This document shows, in pieces, positions 17,761-27,834 of a stretch of 64,000 bases of DNA (position 1 is the first letter of the stretch; every line of letters begins with the position of its first letter). The notes beneath the pieces are model-generated. The model was not told the origin of the DNA. It did no database searches and saw only the letters and a program-made list of their open reading frames with translations. The position numbers and the translations under genes are program-made. The stretch covers positions 62,001-126,000 of the forward strand of contig JAOZGC010000002.1 in the NCBI GenBank assembly GCA_027491915.1, read 5' to 3'. This DNA is from Thermoproteota archaeon. GTDB taxonomy: Archaea > Korarchaeota > Korarchaeia > Korarchaeales > Korarchaeaceae.

Positions 17761-18008
17761 CCCGCCAAGGAGAGGTACATCATGATCACCGCCACGGCCG
17801 CCAGGATCGACACGGCCGCCAGGGTGAGAAGCATCCCCCGGGTCACGTTCCTGCCGAACACTATCGGAATCGGGCCTACCAACACTATACCGGCTATGGT
17901 GGTCTCCGATCCACCTCGACCGGCGATCCTGTCGATCAAGAGGGCCAAGAGCATCATCGCGGCCCCTATAACCGCGAGGATCACCCCAATCGCCTGAACG
18001 AAGTTCAC
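17757..18008 (-). CDS. DUF131 small membrane protein, copy 1
   Basis: An 83-residue protein with two membrane spans (residues about 5-27 and 58-80) flanking a loop with IVLVGPIPIVFGRN, the signature of the archaeal DUF131 family. Function is unknown. It starts three bases after the stop of the epimerase fusion gene and overlaps copy 2, so it belongs to that operon. Confidence 0.82.
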   Translation of the reverse strand: MNFVQAIGVILAVIGAAMMLLALLIDRIAGRGGSETTIAGIVLVGPIPIVFGRNVTRGMLLTLAAVSILAAVAVIMMYLSLAG

Positions 18009-18011
18009 GGA

Positions 18012-19376
18012 TTACCTCACCCCCGAGGCCCTCCTGAGGCTCTCGATCCTGCTCGGCTCCCCGAGAACCCTGATGAGCGTCCCCCGGCGGAGACTCTCTC
18101 CTTCCTCCGGGATCTTAGATCTCGCCCCCTCCTGGATCGATATAACCCTCAGGCCCCACCTCTCCTCGACCTCTCTCACCGTCAATCCCGAGACCCTCCC
18201 GCCGACGGGGACTATGGAGTAGGCCGGGGCGCCTTCCTCAAACCTCGGCGAGGTGGGCGCCAGGGACTTAAGATCGACGTTCGCCAAGAAATCGGCTATC
18301 CTCTCCCCCGCCCTGCCGTCTCCAAACGGGTTTTTATCAACCCTCAACCTCCCGCGCGTCCTGCCGTATAGAACCCTCCTCACCGCCCCCACTATCCTAT
18401 CCCGCGCCGCGCCGGTCAGGGTTCCCGCGCCGATTTCGAGCATCTCTGGCCTCTCCGTATTGTCCCTCAATATCACGCAGGGGATCCCTAAGGTGGCCGC
18501 CTCCTCCTGTATTCCGCCTGAGTCTGTGGCCACCACCTTTACGCCCAGTAAAAGCGCTAAGAAGTCCAGATAACCCAGCGGCTTGATTATCCTCAAGTGA
18601 TCATACTCCCTCAGCGGCCGCAGAAGGCCCATGGTCTCCAGCCTCCTCTTGGTGTGGGGGTGCATGGGCCACACTATCTTGACCTCGCTCAGGGACCTCA
18701 CGGCCAGGACTATCTCCCTCATCCTCTCGGCCGATCCGAGGTTCTCTCTCCTGTGGACCGTGAGCACCATTGAGATCTCCCTCTTCCCTATCCCCACCTT
18801 ACTCAAGATCCTGTCCGTCCTCTCCCTTGCCCTTGGAAGCATCGCCCTTATCGCGTCGACCACGGTGTTCCCCGTCAGGAGGATCCTCCTCGGAGATATC
18901 CCCTCATCGAGCAAGTTCGCCGCCGCCCTCTCGGTGGGCGCGAAGTCGACCGCCGACACGTGGTCCACCAGCCTCCTGTTTATCTCCTCCGGCATCGTGA
19001 AGTCAAAACTCCTCAGTCCCGCCTCGACGTGAGCAAACGGAATTCCCATCTTGACCGCGGCCAGGGCCGACCCGAGGACGGAATTCGTGTCACCCACCCC
19101 GAGGGCTATGTCTGGGAGCATCTCTCCGAGGATCTCCTCCGCCCTAATCATGGTCTCCGCCGTCTGATAGGATTGAGATCCCGATCCAACCCCCAGATCA
19201 GCCACCGGCCTCGGAAGATCAAACTCCTCGAAGAACACGGCGTTTAACTCCAAGTCGTAATGCTGACCCACGTTCACTATCTCCACATCTTCACCTCTCT
19301 TCTCGAGCTCTTTTATCACGGGAGCCGCCTTGATGATCTCCGGCCTCGTGCCCAGGAAGAACAGGTGCGCGCCCAT
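18012..19376 (-). CDS. wecB: UDP-GlcNAc 2-epimerase (non-hydrolysing) fused to an RCK_C/TrkA-C-like domain
   Basis: Residues 1 to about 365 are a WecB-type epimerase that makes UDP-ManNAc: FLGTRPEIIKAAPVI, GVGDTNSVLGSALAA, HVEAGLRS, VHRRENLG and DSGGIQEEA are all present. Typical archaeal WecB ends there. This protein has about 75 more residues with the pattern of an RCK_C domain: a VxGLTVREVEERWGLRVISIQEG segment split by short turns, then a PEEGESLRRGTLIRVLG strand pair and a terminal helix. Start ATG at 19376; 55 codons of open frame upstream run toward the atpI side and were dropped. First gene of a four-gene operon. Confidence 0.85.
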   Translation of the reverse strand: MGAHLFFLGTRPEIIKAAPVIKELEKRGEDVEIVNVGQHYDLELNAVFFEEFDLPRPVADLGVGSGSQSYQTAETMIRAEEILGEMLPDIALGVGDTNSVLGSALAAVKMGIPFAHVEAGLRSFDFTMPEEINRRLVDHVSAVDFAPTERAAANLLDEGISPRRILLTGNTVVDAIRAMLPRARERTDRILSKVGIGKREISMVLTVHRRENLGSAERMREIVLAVRSLSEVKIVWPMHPHTKRRLETMGLLRPLREYDHLRIIKPLGYLDFLALLLGVKVVATDSGGIQEEAATLGIPCVILRDNTERPEMLEIGAGTLTGAARDRIVGAVRRVLYGRTRGRLRVDKNPFGDGRAGERIADFLANVDLKSLAPTSPRFEEGAPAYSIVPVGGRVSGLTVREVEERWGLRVISIQEGARSKIPEEGESLRRGTLIRVLGEPSRIESLRRASGVR

Positions 19377-19460
19377 CGGACGTCGCCCCTGCCTGTCACT
19401 TTTTTTAAAGTCCCCGGAGACCGCCCCGAGAGGTGGGGGCCGGTGCTCACACCAGAACCG

Positions 19461-21821
19461 ATGGTTAGGTTCTACGCGTACACCACGAGGGCTTCGCGGA
19501 GAAATCTGGCCGAGGCGCTGGTGGAGTTCGGTGAGGTCCACGTGGAAAGGCCAGAATGGATCCCGGGGGTCTCCCCTCCCAAGGACGTCAAGGTAGAGAC
19601 CCTTAATCTCTACAGGTCGTTGAGGGAGGTGCTGGACAGGGTGGTCTCCCTGGGAATAACCCCGGGAGAGGCCGCCGGAGGGGCGAGCCGGGCGGAGGCC
19701 GAGGATCTCAGGAGGGAGGCCGAATCTCTAATATCTTCTCTTTTGGAGGAGGAAAAGAAGTTAGAATTGGCAAAAAAGGCAAAATCAATCATTAAAGATA
19801 GAGAAAAAAGAAAAGAAGTTTTGGAAGAGAGGCTCAGGAGATTGGAGGAGGCCATAAGCTCCTACTATGAGGTGGCCGCCAGGGTGATAGCAGAGGAGCC
19901 AGAGAAGCTTAGGTTGGGTAGGATCCTGTTGGACATGGAGAGGGAAATATCGGCCATCTCCTCAGCCCTGAGGATCTGCTCAGATCCTTCCACCAGCACC
20001 TCGGATGCCAGGGAACTCCTAACCTCGGCAACGGAGCACCTGGATATCTTGCGCACCCTGATGAGGGACGTCTTCCCACACGTCCCCCATGCGATTTACG
20101 AGGAGATGGAGGAGATGGTCGACAGGGCGGCGGACAGGCTGTCATCTGCCCTGAGAGAGGTGAACAGGGCGCTCAAGAGGGAGGACGAGATCTCCGAGAT
20201 GAGGCTCGTCGAGGGCATGTGGAAGCGAATAGAGGAGTCTTCCAAGAGGATAGTGGCCCTCTCTCCCCTCGTTGTCGGCGAGTCCAGGATGTCAGAGCTG
20301 AGGGCTAAAATAGAGGAGATGGAGGCTGAGAAGGACTCCCTCCTGGCCGCAGCCCGGAGCGAGATAGAGGCGGCCGCCGGCCTTGTTAGGGAGCTCGCGA
20401 GCAGGTTCGCCTCCGTGAGGAAAAATCTCATATCCATAGAGGCGGTTGAGGTGGGGGAGGCCGAGAGGAGGCTCTCCGATGTGATCAGTGAGGCCCAACC
20501 TATCTATCTCGAGATCCAGAAGATAGAGGCCGAGTTGGAGGAGCTCTCCGAAGCCGCCTCCCCCCGATTTGTGAGGAGGGCCAGGGAGGAGAGGGACCTC
20601 ATCAGGAAGAAACTCGCCGCCGTTTCGGCCCGCATAGTGGCCCTCATGATGGATCTGAGATCGGAGGCGGCCGCAGAGAAGCTGGAATCCGACTTCCTGA
20701 TGGAGGGGGAGCACATGGTCGTGGCCGCCGGCTGGGTGCCGAGGGACAGGGCCGGCGACCTAGAGGGTCTACTGAGGGAGAGGCTCTCCGGATTTGTGGC
20801 CGTGGAGTTCGAGCCCCCGGAGGAGGAATCTAGGCCGCCCACCCTGGTGAGGCTGAAGAAGATATTCGAGCCCTTCAGGCTGCTGACTCACAAGATGTAC
20901 GGTCTACCATCCCCCAACGAGATGGATCCGACCCCGCTGGTATCCTTCCTCTTCCCGCTGATGTTCGGTTTCATGTACGGCGATCTAGGTCACGGCATCG
21001 CGCTGGCCCTCTTCGGGCTGATCGTCAGGGTGAGATCCGGTTCCGAGACCATGAGGGACTTCGGGGGGGTTCTCCTCTACAGCGGAATCGCGGCCTCCGT
21101 GTTCGGCGCCGCGTACGGCGAGCTCTTCTTCCTGAGGCTCCCCTACGAGCCGATGCTCCCTCCCCCGGTGGAGAACCCCATAGCCCTCTCCGGACTGGCG
21201 GTCATGGTCGGGGCGGCCGAGCTCTCCCTCGCCTTCCTCCTCGAGGGGATCAACAGGCTCATTTCCAGGGAGACCGCGGCCGCCCTGCTGGAGTTCAAGG
21301 GATTCGCGACCCTCCTCATGTACATCGGGGCGGCATACGCCGTATACAGGAACGGCGGGGACGTGATGTCGACTCTGCGCGACCCGCTCCTCCTGGCCAT
21401 GGCCATCCCGCTTTTCGTGACGGCGGTCTACCCGGTCGTGGAAGCCCGGGCGAGGGGACGCGGAGCGGCCGAAGGGGTGATAGAGGGCTTCATAACGATT
21501 CTGGAGAGCGTCTTGGGGCTGCTGAGCAACTCCCTATCTTATCTGAGGTTGGCCGGGTTCGCGGTGTCCCACGCAGCCTTCGGCCTGTTGGCCTGCGAGA
21601 TGGCCTTCGGAACCCACTGCACCGTCTCCAACATACTGCCCGAGTCCGCAGCCTCCCCGACCGGCCTGCTCATAGTCATATTCTTCAATCTGTTCGCCAT
21701 GGGGATGGAGGGGATGCTCTCCTTCATACAAGCCACTAGGCTCACCTTCTACGAGTTCTTCACCAAGTTCTTCTCCGCCAGCGGAGTCCCTTTCAGGACC
21801 CCGGAGGAGCTGATCGATTGA
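19461..21821 (+). CDS. atpI: A-type ATP synthase subunit I (a subunit)
   Basis: The membrane stator subunit that forms the ion half-channels against the c ring. The 786-residue protein has a long charged, coiled-coil N half (to about residue 430), then several membrane spans. FMYGDLGHGIALALFG and the NSLSYLRLAGFAVSHAAFG segment (with the essential arginine) are diagnostic. ATG at 19461 was chosen; a GTG at 19443 in the same frame is possible. It diverges from the epimerase operon and lies apart from the other ATPase genes except atpK. Confidence 0.94.
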   Translation: MVRFYAYTTRASRRNLAEALVEFGEVHVERPEWIPGVSPPKDVKVETLNLYRSLREVLDRVVSLGITPGEAAGGASRAEAEDLRREAESLISSLLEEEKKLELAKKAKSIIKDREKRKEVLEERLRRLEEAISSYYEVAARVIAEEPEKLRLGRILLDMEREISAISSALRICSDPSTSTSDARELLTSATEHLDILRTLMRDVFPHVPHAIYEEMEEMVDRAADRLSSALREVNRALKREDEISEMRLVEGMWKRIEESSKRIVALSPLVVGESRMSELRAKIEEMEAEKDSLLAAARSEIEAAAGLVRELASRFASVRKNLISIEAVEVGEAERRLSDVISEAQPIYLEIQKIEAELEELSEAASPRFVRRAREERDLIRKKLAAVSARIVALMMDLRSEAAAEKLESDFLMEGEHMVVAAGWVPRDRAGDLEGLLRERLSGFVAVEFEPPEEESRPPTLVRLKKIFEPFRLLTHKMYGLPSPNEMDPTPLVSFLFPLMFGFMYGDLGHGIALALFGLIVRVRSGSETMRDFGGVLLYSGIAASVFGAAYGELFFLRLPYEPMLPPPVENPIALSGLAVMVGAAELSLAFLLEGINRLISRETAAALLEFKGFATLLMYIGAAYAVYRNGGDVMSTLRDPLLLAMAIPLFVTAVYPVVEARARGRGAAEGVIEGFITILESVLGLLSNSLSYLRLAGFAVSHAAFGLLACEMAFGTHCTVSNILPESAASPTGLLIVIFFNLFAMGMEGMLSFIQATRLTFYEFFTKFFSASGVPFRTPEELID

Positions 21822-21837
21822 ACGTTCCGTTCAAATC

Positions 21838-21844
21838 TTTATAT
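21838..21844 (+). promoter_or_regulatory. TATA box for atpK
   Basis: TTTATAT lies 41-47 bases before the chosen ATG of atpK. It overlaps an in-frame upstream ATG (21843), which argues that the earlier ATG is not used. Confidence 0.5.
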
Positions 21845-21884
21845 GGGATGGCCGTCGCCCCCCGTGGCCACGAGGTGGATCGTG

Positions 21885-22238
21885 ATGACCAAGATCGGCG
21901 GTATTAGGAGGCTCGCCCTCATCACCGTGGTGGCGCTGCCTGCCATCCTCCTGCCCCTGTCAATAAATCAGACGCTTACTCTGGCCGCCCAGCCGGAGGT
22001 GAGCGGGTCCCCGCCGGGCGGAGATTCCAGGGGCCTGGCCTTCCTGGGGGCCGCGGTGGCCGTCCTGGGGAGCACCATAGGAGCGGGTATAGCGCTGTAC
22101 GGGGTGGGGGTCGGCGGCAGCGCCCTCCTGGCGGAGAGGCCCGACCAGTTCACCGCCGTGCTCATACTGGGGGGACTATCCGAGGGGGTCGCGATATACG
22201 GGCTGCTGATAGGCATCATGATCCTGGGGAAGATCTAG
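21885..22238 (+). CDS. atpK: A-type ATP synthase subunit K (c-ring proteolipid)
   Basis: The rotor proteolipid. From ATG 21885 it has 117 residues: an N-terminal hydrophobic segment (about 8-30) that looks like a signal or extra span, a linker rich in Pro/Gly/Ser, then one two-helix hairpin with GAAVAVLGSTIGAGIALYGVG and the ion-binding glutamate in LGGLSEGVAIYG. An earlier in-frame ATG at 21843 overlaps the TATA box, so the later start is preferred. It is downstream of atpI and convergent with atpC. Confidence 0.9.
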   Translation: MTKIGGIRRLALITVVALPAILLPLSINQTLTLAAQPEVSGSPPGGDSRGLAFLGAAVAVLGSTIGAGIALYGVGVGGSALLAERPDQFTAVLILGGLSEGVAIYGLLIGIMILGKI

Positions 22239-22280
22239 ACTAAGACGGTATACAGACCGGATCGTCTCAAACCCCCCACC

Positions 22281-22300
22281 TTTCATTTTCCTCTTATTTT
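22281..22300 (+). terminator. T-rich stretch after atpK
   Basis: TTTCATTTTC CTCTTATTTT follows the atpK stop by about 40 bases, as for archaeal oligo-T termination. It runs into the end of convergent atpC. Confidence 0.4.
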
Positions 22301-23328
22301 CCCCTCCCGGCGGCGAGGAGGTCGTAGAGCTCTGGCCCCAGGATCCCGCTCACCCTCCCCAGGAGGAGGGTCTTGAACCTGGTCCACTCCCACTCACACT
22401 CTACGACGTACCACAGAACGTATGGTTTGTCTAGGGGATATCTGGAGGCGACCCTCCTTGTCCTCCCGACCGCGTCCCTGAAAAGGGCCAGCTCCATCAC
22501 CCACGGTTCACCCACCCTCTTCAGGCTGTCCAACATTAACAGAGCCGCCGACTTGTACTCTTCCAGACCGGACAGCCTGGTTATGGCATCCTCCAGATCT
22601 CCCGCCTCGAATACCGCCCTCAGGGCGTGCCCTCCTATCTTTCCCCTGAAGAGCTCGGAGAACCCTTTGACGTCCCTCCCCTCATAGTGCAGCTTCAGGG
22701 CGATCGCGAGCAGCCTTCTCTCCACGATTTCCCTGAGCACCCCCTCGGTTCTCGCGTCCCCGGTCGCCGCGGCGGCCTTATTTACCATCTCCCCGTGGGC
22801 GGTCTCGAGTCGAACGTCGAGCCTGGAGAGGTCCTCCCCATCCGAAGATCTCCAACTCTCCAGCGCCGACCTGACCTCGGCCTCTCTCACGAGCTGAACC
22901 AACTCTCCCAGATCCTCCGCCTTGGAGAGCACCCCAACATCCAAGAGGAACCCGCTCAGGGGGAGCATAGCCCCCTCTATCTCGCCCTTCCTCCCGGCCA
23001 TCAGGGCGTACACAATCCTCCTCAGATTCTCCAGGTCGTACCTGGCCGAGTAAACCCTTATGAGCCTCCTGAGGGGATCCGAAGTTAGAGATATTATCCT
23101 CCTGACTCTGAGGCCGAACACCCTGGCGGAGTTCCTTTCTATAGCTTTAGGATCCCTCAGATCCTCAGGAGAATCGAAGAACGGTCCGTACTCGGTGTTC
23201 GCCAGCTCTGAGAGCAGCCTCGAGTCGTCCTCTATCAGGGCCCAGGACCTGAGCCTGTCCTCTGGTATGAGGTGGGTCCCCAGCCCATGGGCCCTTACCA
23301 CAACGTACGTGGATCTGCCGGAGGGCAA
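22294..23328 (-). CDS. atpC: A-type ATP synthase subunit C
   Basis: The 344-residue subunit C links the central stalk to the c ring. Recognisable parts are YVVVRAHGLGTHLIPEDRL at the start, LRRLIRVYSARYDLENLRRIVYALMAG, and the C-terminal YVLWYVVECEWEWTRFKTLLLG segment typical of V0 d/C subunits. It directly follows atpD (start and stop abut at 23328/23329) and is the last gene of the minus-strand ATPase operon. Confidence 0.9.
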   Translation of the reverse strand: MPSGRSTYVVVRAHGLGTHLIPEDRLRSWALIEDDSRLLSELANTEYGPFFDSPEDLRDPKAIERNSARVFGLRVRRIISLTSDPLRRLIRVYSARYDLENLRRIVYALMAGRKGEIEGAMLPLSGFLLDVGVLSKAEDLGELVQLVREAEVRSALESWRSSDGEDLSRLDVRLETAHGEMVNKAAAATGDARTEGVLREIVERRLLAIALKLHYEGRDVKGFSELFRGKIGGHALRAVFEAGDLEDAITRLSGLEEYKSAALLMLDSLKRVGEPWVMELALFRDAVGRTRRVASRYPLDKPYVLWYVVECEWEWTRFKTLLLGRVSGILGPELYDLLAAGRGK

Positions 23329-23955
23329 TCACTCACCTCTCTTGAGAACCCTGTACTTCTTCACCCTGAGAAACTCCTCCAGCCCTTCCTCCTCCAGGGA
23401 CTCCTCTATGTACCTTATGGCTTCCTCGTGCTCTGGTATCACCAGCTTCTCGAGAGAGTTGACCTTCCTCATGGTCTCGGCGAGATTCGAGGCTATCCTC
23501 TCGAACTTGGCCTCCACGTTGGCCACCCTTATCATCTCGTTGATCGCGTCGGCAAGCTTCCTCGCGGCCGCGATGACGGCCGCGTCCATGCTCGGTGTCG
23601 TCCTGACTTCCAGCGCCTCGACCTCCACCTCCGGCACCTCCACTCCTATCACGCTCCTCACCCTCATCTTGGTCTTCATGGGCCTGCTCAGCAGGGCGAC
23701 CTTCTTGGCCTCCCCGGGGCCGGCCGCGGCGAAGGCCATCCGGAGCATCTCGTAGGCCTCCACGAATCTGGCCTCGGCCTTTTCCCTCTTCCTGATCTCG
23801 GGGAGGAGGCCCTGGGCCTCCTTTATCAGCTGGTCCCTCTTCATCTTCAGGGCCTCGACCCCTCTCCTCAGGAAGCCGACCCTCTCCCTGAGCATTATCA
23901 GGAAACCCTTGGTGGCCACGATCCTGCCAACGGACTTGAAGGCCACTTCCCCCAC
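23329..23955 (-). CDS. atpD: A-type ATP synthase subunit D (central stalk)
   Basis: A 208-residue rotor shaft subunit. The long N-terminal helix has TKGFLIMLRERVGFLRRGVEALKMKRDQL, split by family-typical basic residues. A beta-rich middle (VEVPEVEVEALEV) and a C-terminal helix with VNSLEKLVIPEHEEAIRYIEE complete it. It lies 31 bases after atpB and abuts atpC. Confidence 0.93.
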   Translation of the reverse strand: MGEVAFKSVGRIVATKGFLIMLRERVGFLRRGVEALKMKRDQLIKEAQGLLPEIRKREKAEARFVEAYEMLRMAFAAAGPGEAKKVALLSRPMKTKMRVRSVIGVEVPEVEVEALEVRTTPSMDAAVIAAARKLADAINEMIRVANVEAKFERIASNLAETMRKVNSLEKLVIPEHEEAIRYIEESLEEEGLEEFLRVKKYRVLKRGE

Positions 23956-23986
23956 CCGCCCGACGTCCGGTCGGTTTACCGCGATC

Positions 23987-25390
23987 TTATTCTCCCCCAG
24001 TCGGGGGCTTCCTCCTCGGGTGGTACTTCTCCAGGGTCCGGTCGCTTATTCTCGTGAGTTCGGTCTCGGGCAGCAGGGATATTATCCTCCAGGCTATGTT
24101 CAGGGTCTCCTCTATAGGCCTCCTCTCCTTATACCCCTGGGCCACGAACTCCGTCTCGAACCTCTTGGCGAATTCCAGGTAGGTCCTCTCCCTCTCGCTG
24201 AGCCCGGCCTCCCCTATTATCTGAACGAGCTCCCTGGCCCTCGTCCCCTCTTTATAGGCGGAGTACATCTGGTCGGCGACCTCCTTGTGATCCTCCCTGG
24301 TCTTGCCCCTGCCTATGCCGTCCTTCATCAACCTGCTCAGGCTCGGGAGGACGTTTATCGGCGGGTATATCCCCCTGTTGTTCAGGTCGAAATCCAGGAA
24401 GATCTGTCCCTCCGTTATGTAGCCGGTCAGGTCCGGTATGGGGTGGGTTAGATCCCCACCCGGCATCGTGAGGATCGGCATCATCGTGATGGATCCGGGC
24501 CTGCCCTTTATCCGCCCGGCCCTCTCGTAGATGCTGGCCAGGTCGCTGTACATGTATCCTGGGTACCCCTTCCTGCTGGGCACCTCCTCCCTGGCCGCGC
24601 TGAGCTCCCTCAGGGCCTCGCAGTAGTTGGTCATGTCGGTGAGTATCACCAGGACGTCCATGCCCTGGTCGAAGGCCAGGTATTCGGCGGCCGTCAGGGC
24701 CACCCTGGGCGTTGTTATCCTCTCTATCACCGGATCGTTGGCCAGATTGAGGAAGAGCACCGATCTGCTCAGGGCGCCGAACTTCTCGAACTCCCTCCTG
24801 AAGAAGAGCACCTCGTCGTGCTTCAACCCTATGGCCGCGAAGACTATCGCGAACCTCTCCTCCTTACCGGGAACTATCGCCTGCCTCGCTATCTGGGTCG
24901 CCACGTGATTGTGGGGCAGCCCGGATTCCGAGAATATGGGGAGCTTCTGACCCCTTACCAGACTGAGCATGCCGTCTATCGCCGATATCCCCGTCTCTAC
25001 GAACTCGTCGGGATAGTCCCTCATGGTCGGGTTGATCGGGGCGCCGTTTATGTCTCTCCTCTCCTCGGCCCTGACTGGAGGTCCCCCGTCTATGGGGACG
25101 CCCGAGCCGTTGAACACCCTGCCCAGGATCTCCATGGAGACCGGCAGCCTCAGGGGCTCGCCGGTGAACTTCACCAGGGAGCTCACATCTAGCCCCTCGG
25201 TGTCTCCCAATATCTGGATCACGGTGGAGTCGGAGGTCACCTCCAGAACCTGCCCCAGCCACTCCCTGCCGTCCTCCGAGTACACCCTGACGACCTCGTC
25301 GTAAGAGGCCTCGGGCACGCTCCTCATGACGACCAGGGGCCCCTTGACGGCCTTTATTCCCCTATAGGTCAGCCCGTAGATCTGGCTCAT
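23987..25390 (-). CDS. atpB: A-type ATP synthase subunit B (regulatory/non-catalytic)
   Basis: The 467-residue non-catalytic hexamer subunit. It lacks a full Walker A; the equivalent region reads [21 protein letters not shown] as in archaeal B subunits. [38 protein letters not shown], in pieces, gives the conserved nucleotide-interface block. Its start overlaps the atpA stop by four bases. Confidence 0.96.
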   Translation of the reverse strand: MSQIYGLTYRGIKAVKGPLVVMRSVPEASYDEVVRVYSEDGREWLGQVLEVTSDSTVIQILGDTEGLDVSSLVKFTGEPLRLPVSMEILGRVFNGSGVPIDGGPPVRAEERRDINGAPINPTMRDYPDEFVETGISAIDGMLSLVRGQKLPIFSESGLPHNHVATQIARQAIVPGKEERFAIVFAAIGLKHDEVLFFRREFEKFGALSRSVLFLNLANDPVIERITTPRVALTAAEYLAFDQGMDVLVILTDMTNYCEALRELSAAREEVPSRKGYPGYMYSDLASIYERAGRIKGRPGSITMMPILTMPGGDLTHPIPDLTGYITEGQIFLDFDLNNRGIYPPINVLPSLSRLMKDGIGRGKTREDHKEVADQMYSAYKEGTRARELVQIIGEAGLSERERTYLEFAKRFETEFVAQGYKERRPIEETLNIAWRIISLLPETELTRISDRTLEKYHPRRKPPTGGE

Positions 25391-27195
25391 GCCCTCACCT
25401 CCGCCATCAGGCTCGAGGCCTCGGCCTCCAGCCTGGAGACCGCCTCATCCAGCGCGGAGTCGAACTCCTCGGGGGGGACGAACTTCAACCTCCTGAGCGC
25501 CCCCAGCGACTTCATCCCCTGTATCGCCGACATCGGAACGCCGGCGTCCACCAAGGGCCTCAACCTGTCGTAGAACTCGGTGAACACCTTGAGCATGAGA
25601 GCCTGCTTCCTCGGGGGGCAGAAGGTGTCCACCTCGTGGTAGGCGTTCTGGACCAAGAACCCCTCTTTTATCAACTCGGCCGCCAGCAGGACCAACCTGT
25701 TCTCGTCGCTCAGGGCGGCCTCCCCCACCACCCTAGCGACCTCCTCGAGGCTCGACGCCCTCTGGAGAAGGGCCATCGCCTTGTCCCTGTACTCCATCAT
25801 GTCTTGTCCGGTCTCGGACAGCCACCAGTTTCTAAGGCCCTCCAGATACTTGGAGAAACTCCTGAGCCAATTTATGGCCGGGAAGTGCCTCTTGAACGCG
25901 AGGTCCTTGTCCAGCGCCCAGAACGCGCCCACGTATCTCATCGTGTGCTGGGTCACAGGTTCGTTGAAGTCCCCGCCTGACGGGCTGACCGCCCCTATTA
26001 TAGCCACCGAACCGACCTCATCCCGGTTCGAGCCAAGCACCCTAACCCTGCCGGCCCTCTCGTAGAAGGAAGCTATGAAGTCCGGCAGGTAGGCTGGGAA
26101 TCCCCTCTCAGATGGTATCTCTTCTAGTCTGGAGCTCAGCTCCCTGAGGGCCTCGGCCCACCTGCTGGTGGAGTCGGCCGTGAGCACCACGTGGAGGCCC
26201 ATGTCCCTGAAGTACTCCGCGTAGGTCACGCCTATGAAGATGCTGGCCTCCCTGGCCGGGACGGGCATGTTGCTGGTGTTCGCTATGAGGACGCTCCTCT
26301 CCATGAGCGGGCGGCCGGTCTTAGGATCAACTAGCTTCGGGAAGGTGTGCAGGAGGTCGGTCATCTCGTTTCCCCTCTCCCCACACCCGACGTACACCAC
26401 CACGTCCGCGTCTGCCCACTTCGACACCTGGTGCAGGGTGACCGTCTTTCCGGTGCCGAATCCCCCGGGTATGGCCACTGCTCCTCCCTTGACGGCCGGG
26501 AAGAAGGTGTCTATCACCCTCTGCCCGGTCACCAAGAGCTCGCTCGGGTCGAGTTTCTCCTTGAAGGGCCTGGGGATCCTGACCGGCCACCTGTGGTGCA
26601 TCTTCAGGTCTTCTCTCCCCCCGGGACCGGATAGGGTGGCGACCACCTCCTCCACGGTGTAGTCCCCCTCCGGGGCCACGTACTCAGCCCTGCCCCCGGC
26701 GGATCCGGGCGGCACCATTATCTTGTGCTCTATGGCCCCCTCCATCACCGTGCCTATCACGTCGCCCGGAGTGAGGGCGTCTCCCTGGGACGCCTTGGGA
26801 ACGAAGTGCCACACCTTGTCCCTGGGGAGTGTTGGCACCTCTATCCCCCTGGTTATGAAGGGCCCACCGGCCTCCTCGGCTATCCTCTTCAAGGGGCGCC
26901 CCAGGCCGTCCAGCACCAACCCCAGGAGGCCCGGCCCGAGCTCGGCGGACAGGGGCTCTCCGGTTCTCTTCACCGGCTCGCCCACCCTCATCCCGCTGGT
27001 CGGCTCGTAAACCTGGATTACTGCGACGTCCCCCCTTATCCTGACTATCTCCCCAATGAGCTCCTCCTCCCCGACTCGGACGATCTCCCTTATCTTTGCC
27101 CCTCTCATGCGATCCGCGGCGACCACCGGCCCCTTCACCTGAATGATCCGTCCGACGGCGGTTTCCTCCTCCCCCTCTCCCACAATCCGCTGCAT
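25387..27195 (-). CDS. atpA: A-type ATP synthase subunit A (catalytic)
   Basis: The 602-residue catalytic subunit. The Walker A motif reads [13 protein letters not shown], where many relatives have [21 protein letters not shown] and [21 protein letters not shown] are the other catalytic blocks. The bulge (non-homologous) region is present between about residues 110 and 190. It overlaps atpB by four bases and starts seven bases after atpE. Confidence 0.96.
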   Translation of the reverse strand: MQRIVGEGEEETAVGRIIQVKGPVVAADRMRGAKIREIVRVGEEELIGEIVRIRGDVAVIQVYEPTSGMRVGEPVKRTGEPLSAELGPGLLGLVLDGLGRPLKRIAEEAGGPFITRGIEVPTLPRDKVWHFVPKASQGDALTPGDVIGTVMEGAIEHKIMVPPGSAGGRAEYVAPEGDYTVEEVVATLSGPGGREDLKMHHRWPVRIPRPFKEKLDPSELLVTGQRVIDTFFPAVKGGAVAIPGGFGTGKTVTLHQVSKWADADVVVYVGCGERGNEMTDLLHTFPKLVDPKTGRPLMERSVLIANTSNMPVPAREASIFIGVTYAEYFRDMGLHVVLTADSTSRWAEALRELSSRLEEIPSERGFPAYLPDFIASFYERAGRVRVLGSNRDEVGSVAIIGAVSPSGGDFNEPVTQHTMRYVGAFWALDKDLAFKRHFPAINWLRSFSKYLEGLRNWWLSETGQDMMEYRDKAMALLQRASSLEEVARVVGEAALSDENRLVLLAAELIKEGFLVQNAYHEVDTFCPPRKQALMLKVFTEFYDRLRPLVDAGVPMSAIQGMKSLGALRRLKFVPPEEFDSALDEAVSRLEAEASSLMAEVRA

Positions 27196-27201
27196 GGTCC
27201 A

Positions 27202-27834
27202 TCACCCGAACAGGATCTCCAAAATGTCTCCGTATCCCTCCTCCCAGACCCTCCTGAGCCTTCCCTCGAAGGTGTTATAGTACCTCACCGTGTCCTCCTC
27301 GTCCCTCACCACCACGCCCCCTATCGTGTTCAGACCTCGCCGATCGACCTCCACCTTCACGCCCATCTCCTGCTCCAGCTCGGCCGCCACCTCTCTCAGG
27401 ATCTCCAAGTCGGCGTCCCTCCCCATGATCACGACCGACCCAGAATTGATGGATTCGATGGCCTGCCTGGCCAGTCCCTTGATTATCACCCTGTAGTCAT
27501 ATTCGGCCCTCTTGCCGGAAGATACGGCCGCCAGCTCCTCTCTGGCCGCGTCGAACGCCTTCTTGATATACTCTGCCTTGATCCGCATGATGATCTTCTT
27601 CGCCTCCAACTCTGCTGCGCTCTCCCTCCTGCTCAGCTCGTCCCGCATCTCCCTCTCGGCCCTCTCCCTCCTCGACCTGATTATCTCTTCCGCCTGCCTC
27701 CTGGCCTCCTCAACTATCTCTTCCGCCCTGATCCTGGCCTCTTCTATCTTCTCCTCCGCCTTCTGTTTGGCCAACCCGAGTATGGCCGTAACTACGGCCT
27801 CCGCCCGCCCGCCCTCATCTCCCGTCAACCTCAA
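27202..27834 (-). CDS. atpE: A-type ATP synthase subunit E (peripheral stalk)
   Basis: A 210-residue stalk subunit with a long charged N-terminal helix rich in E, A, K and R (residues about 15-110) and a C-terminal globular domain ending GRLRRVWEEGYGDILEILFG. It overlaps the end of atpH by 20 bases and precedes atpA. Confidence 0.9.
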   Translation of the reverse strand: MRLTGDEGGRAEAVVTAILGLAKQKAEEKIEEARIRAEEIVEEARRQAEEIIRSRRERAEREMRDELSRRESAAELEAKKIIMRIKAEYIKKAFDAAREELAAVSSGKRAEYDYRVIIKGLARQAIESINSGSVVIMGRDADLEILREVAAELEQEMGVKVEVDRRGLNTIGGVVVRDEEDTVRYYNTFEGRLRRVWEEGYGDILEILFG

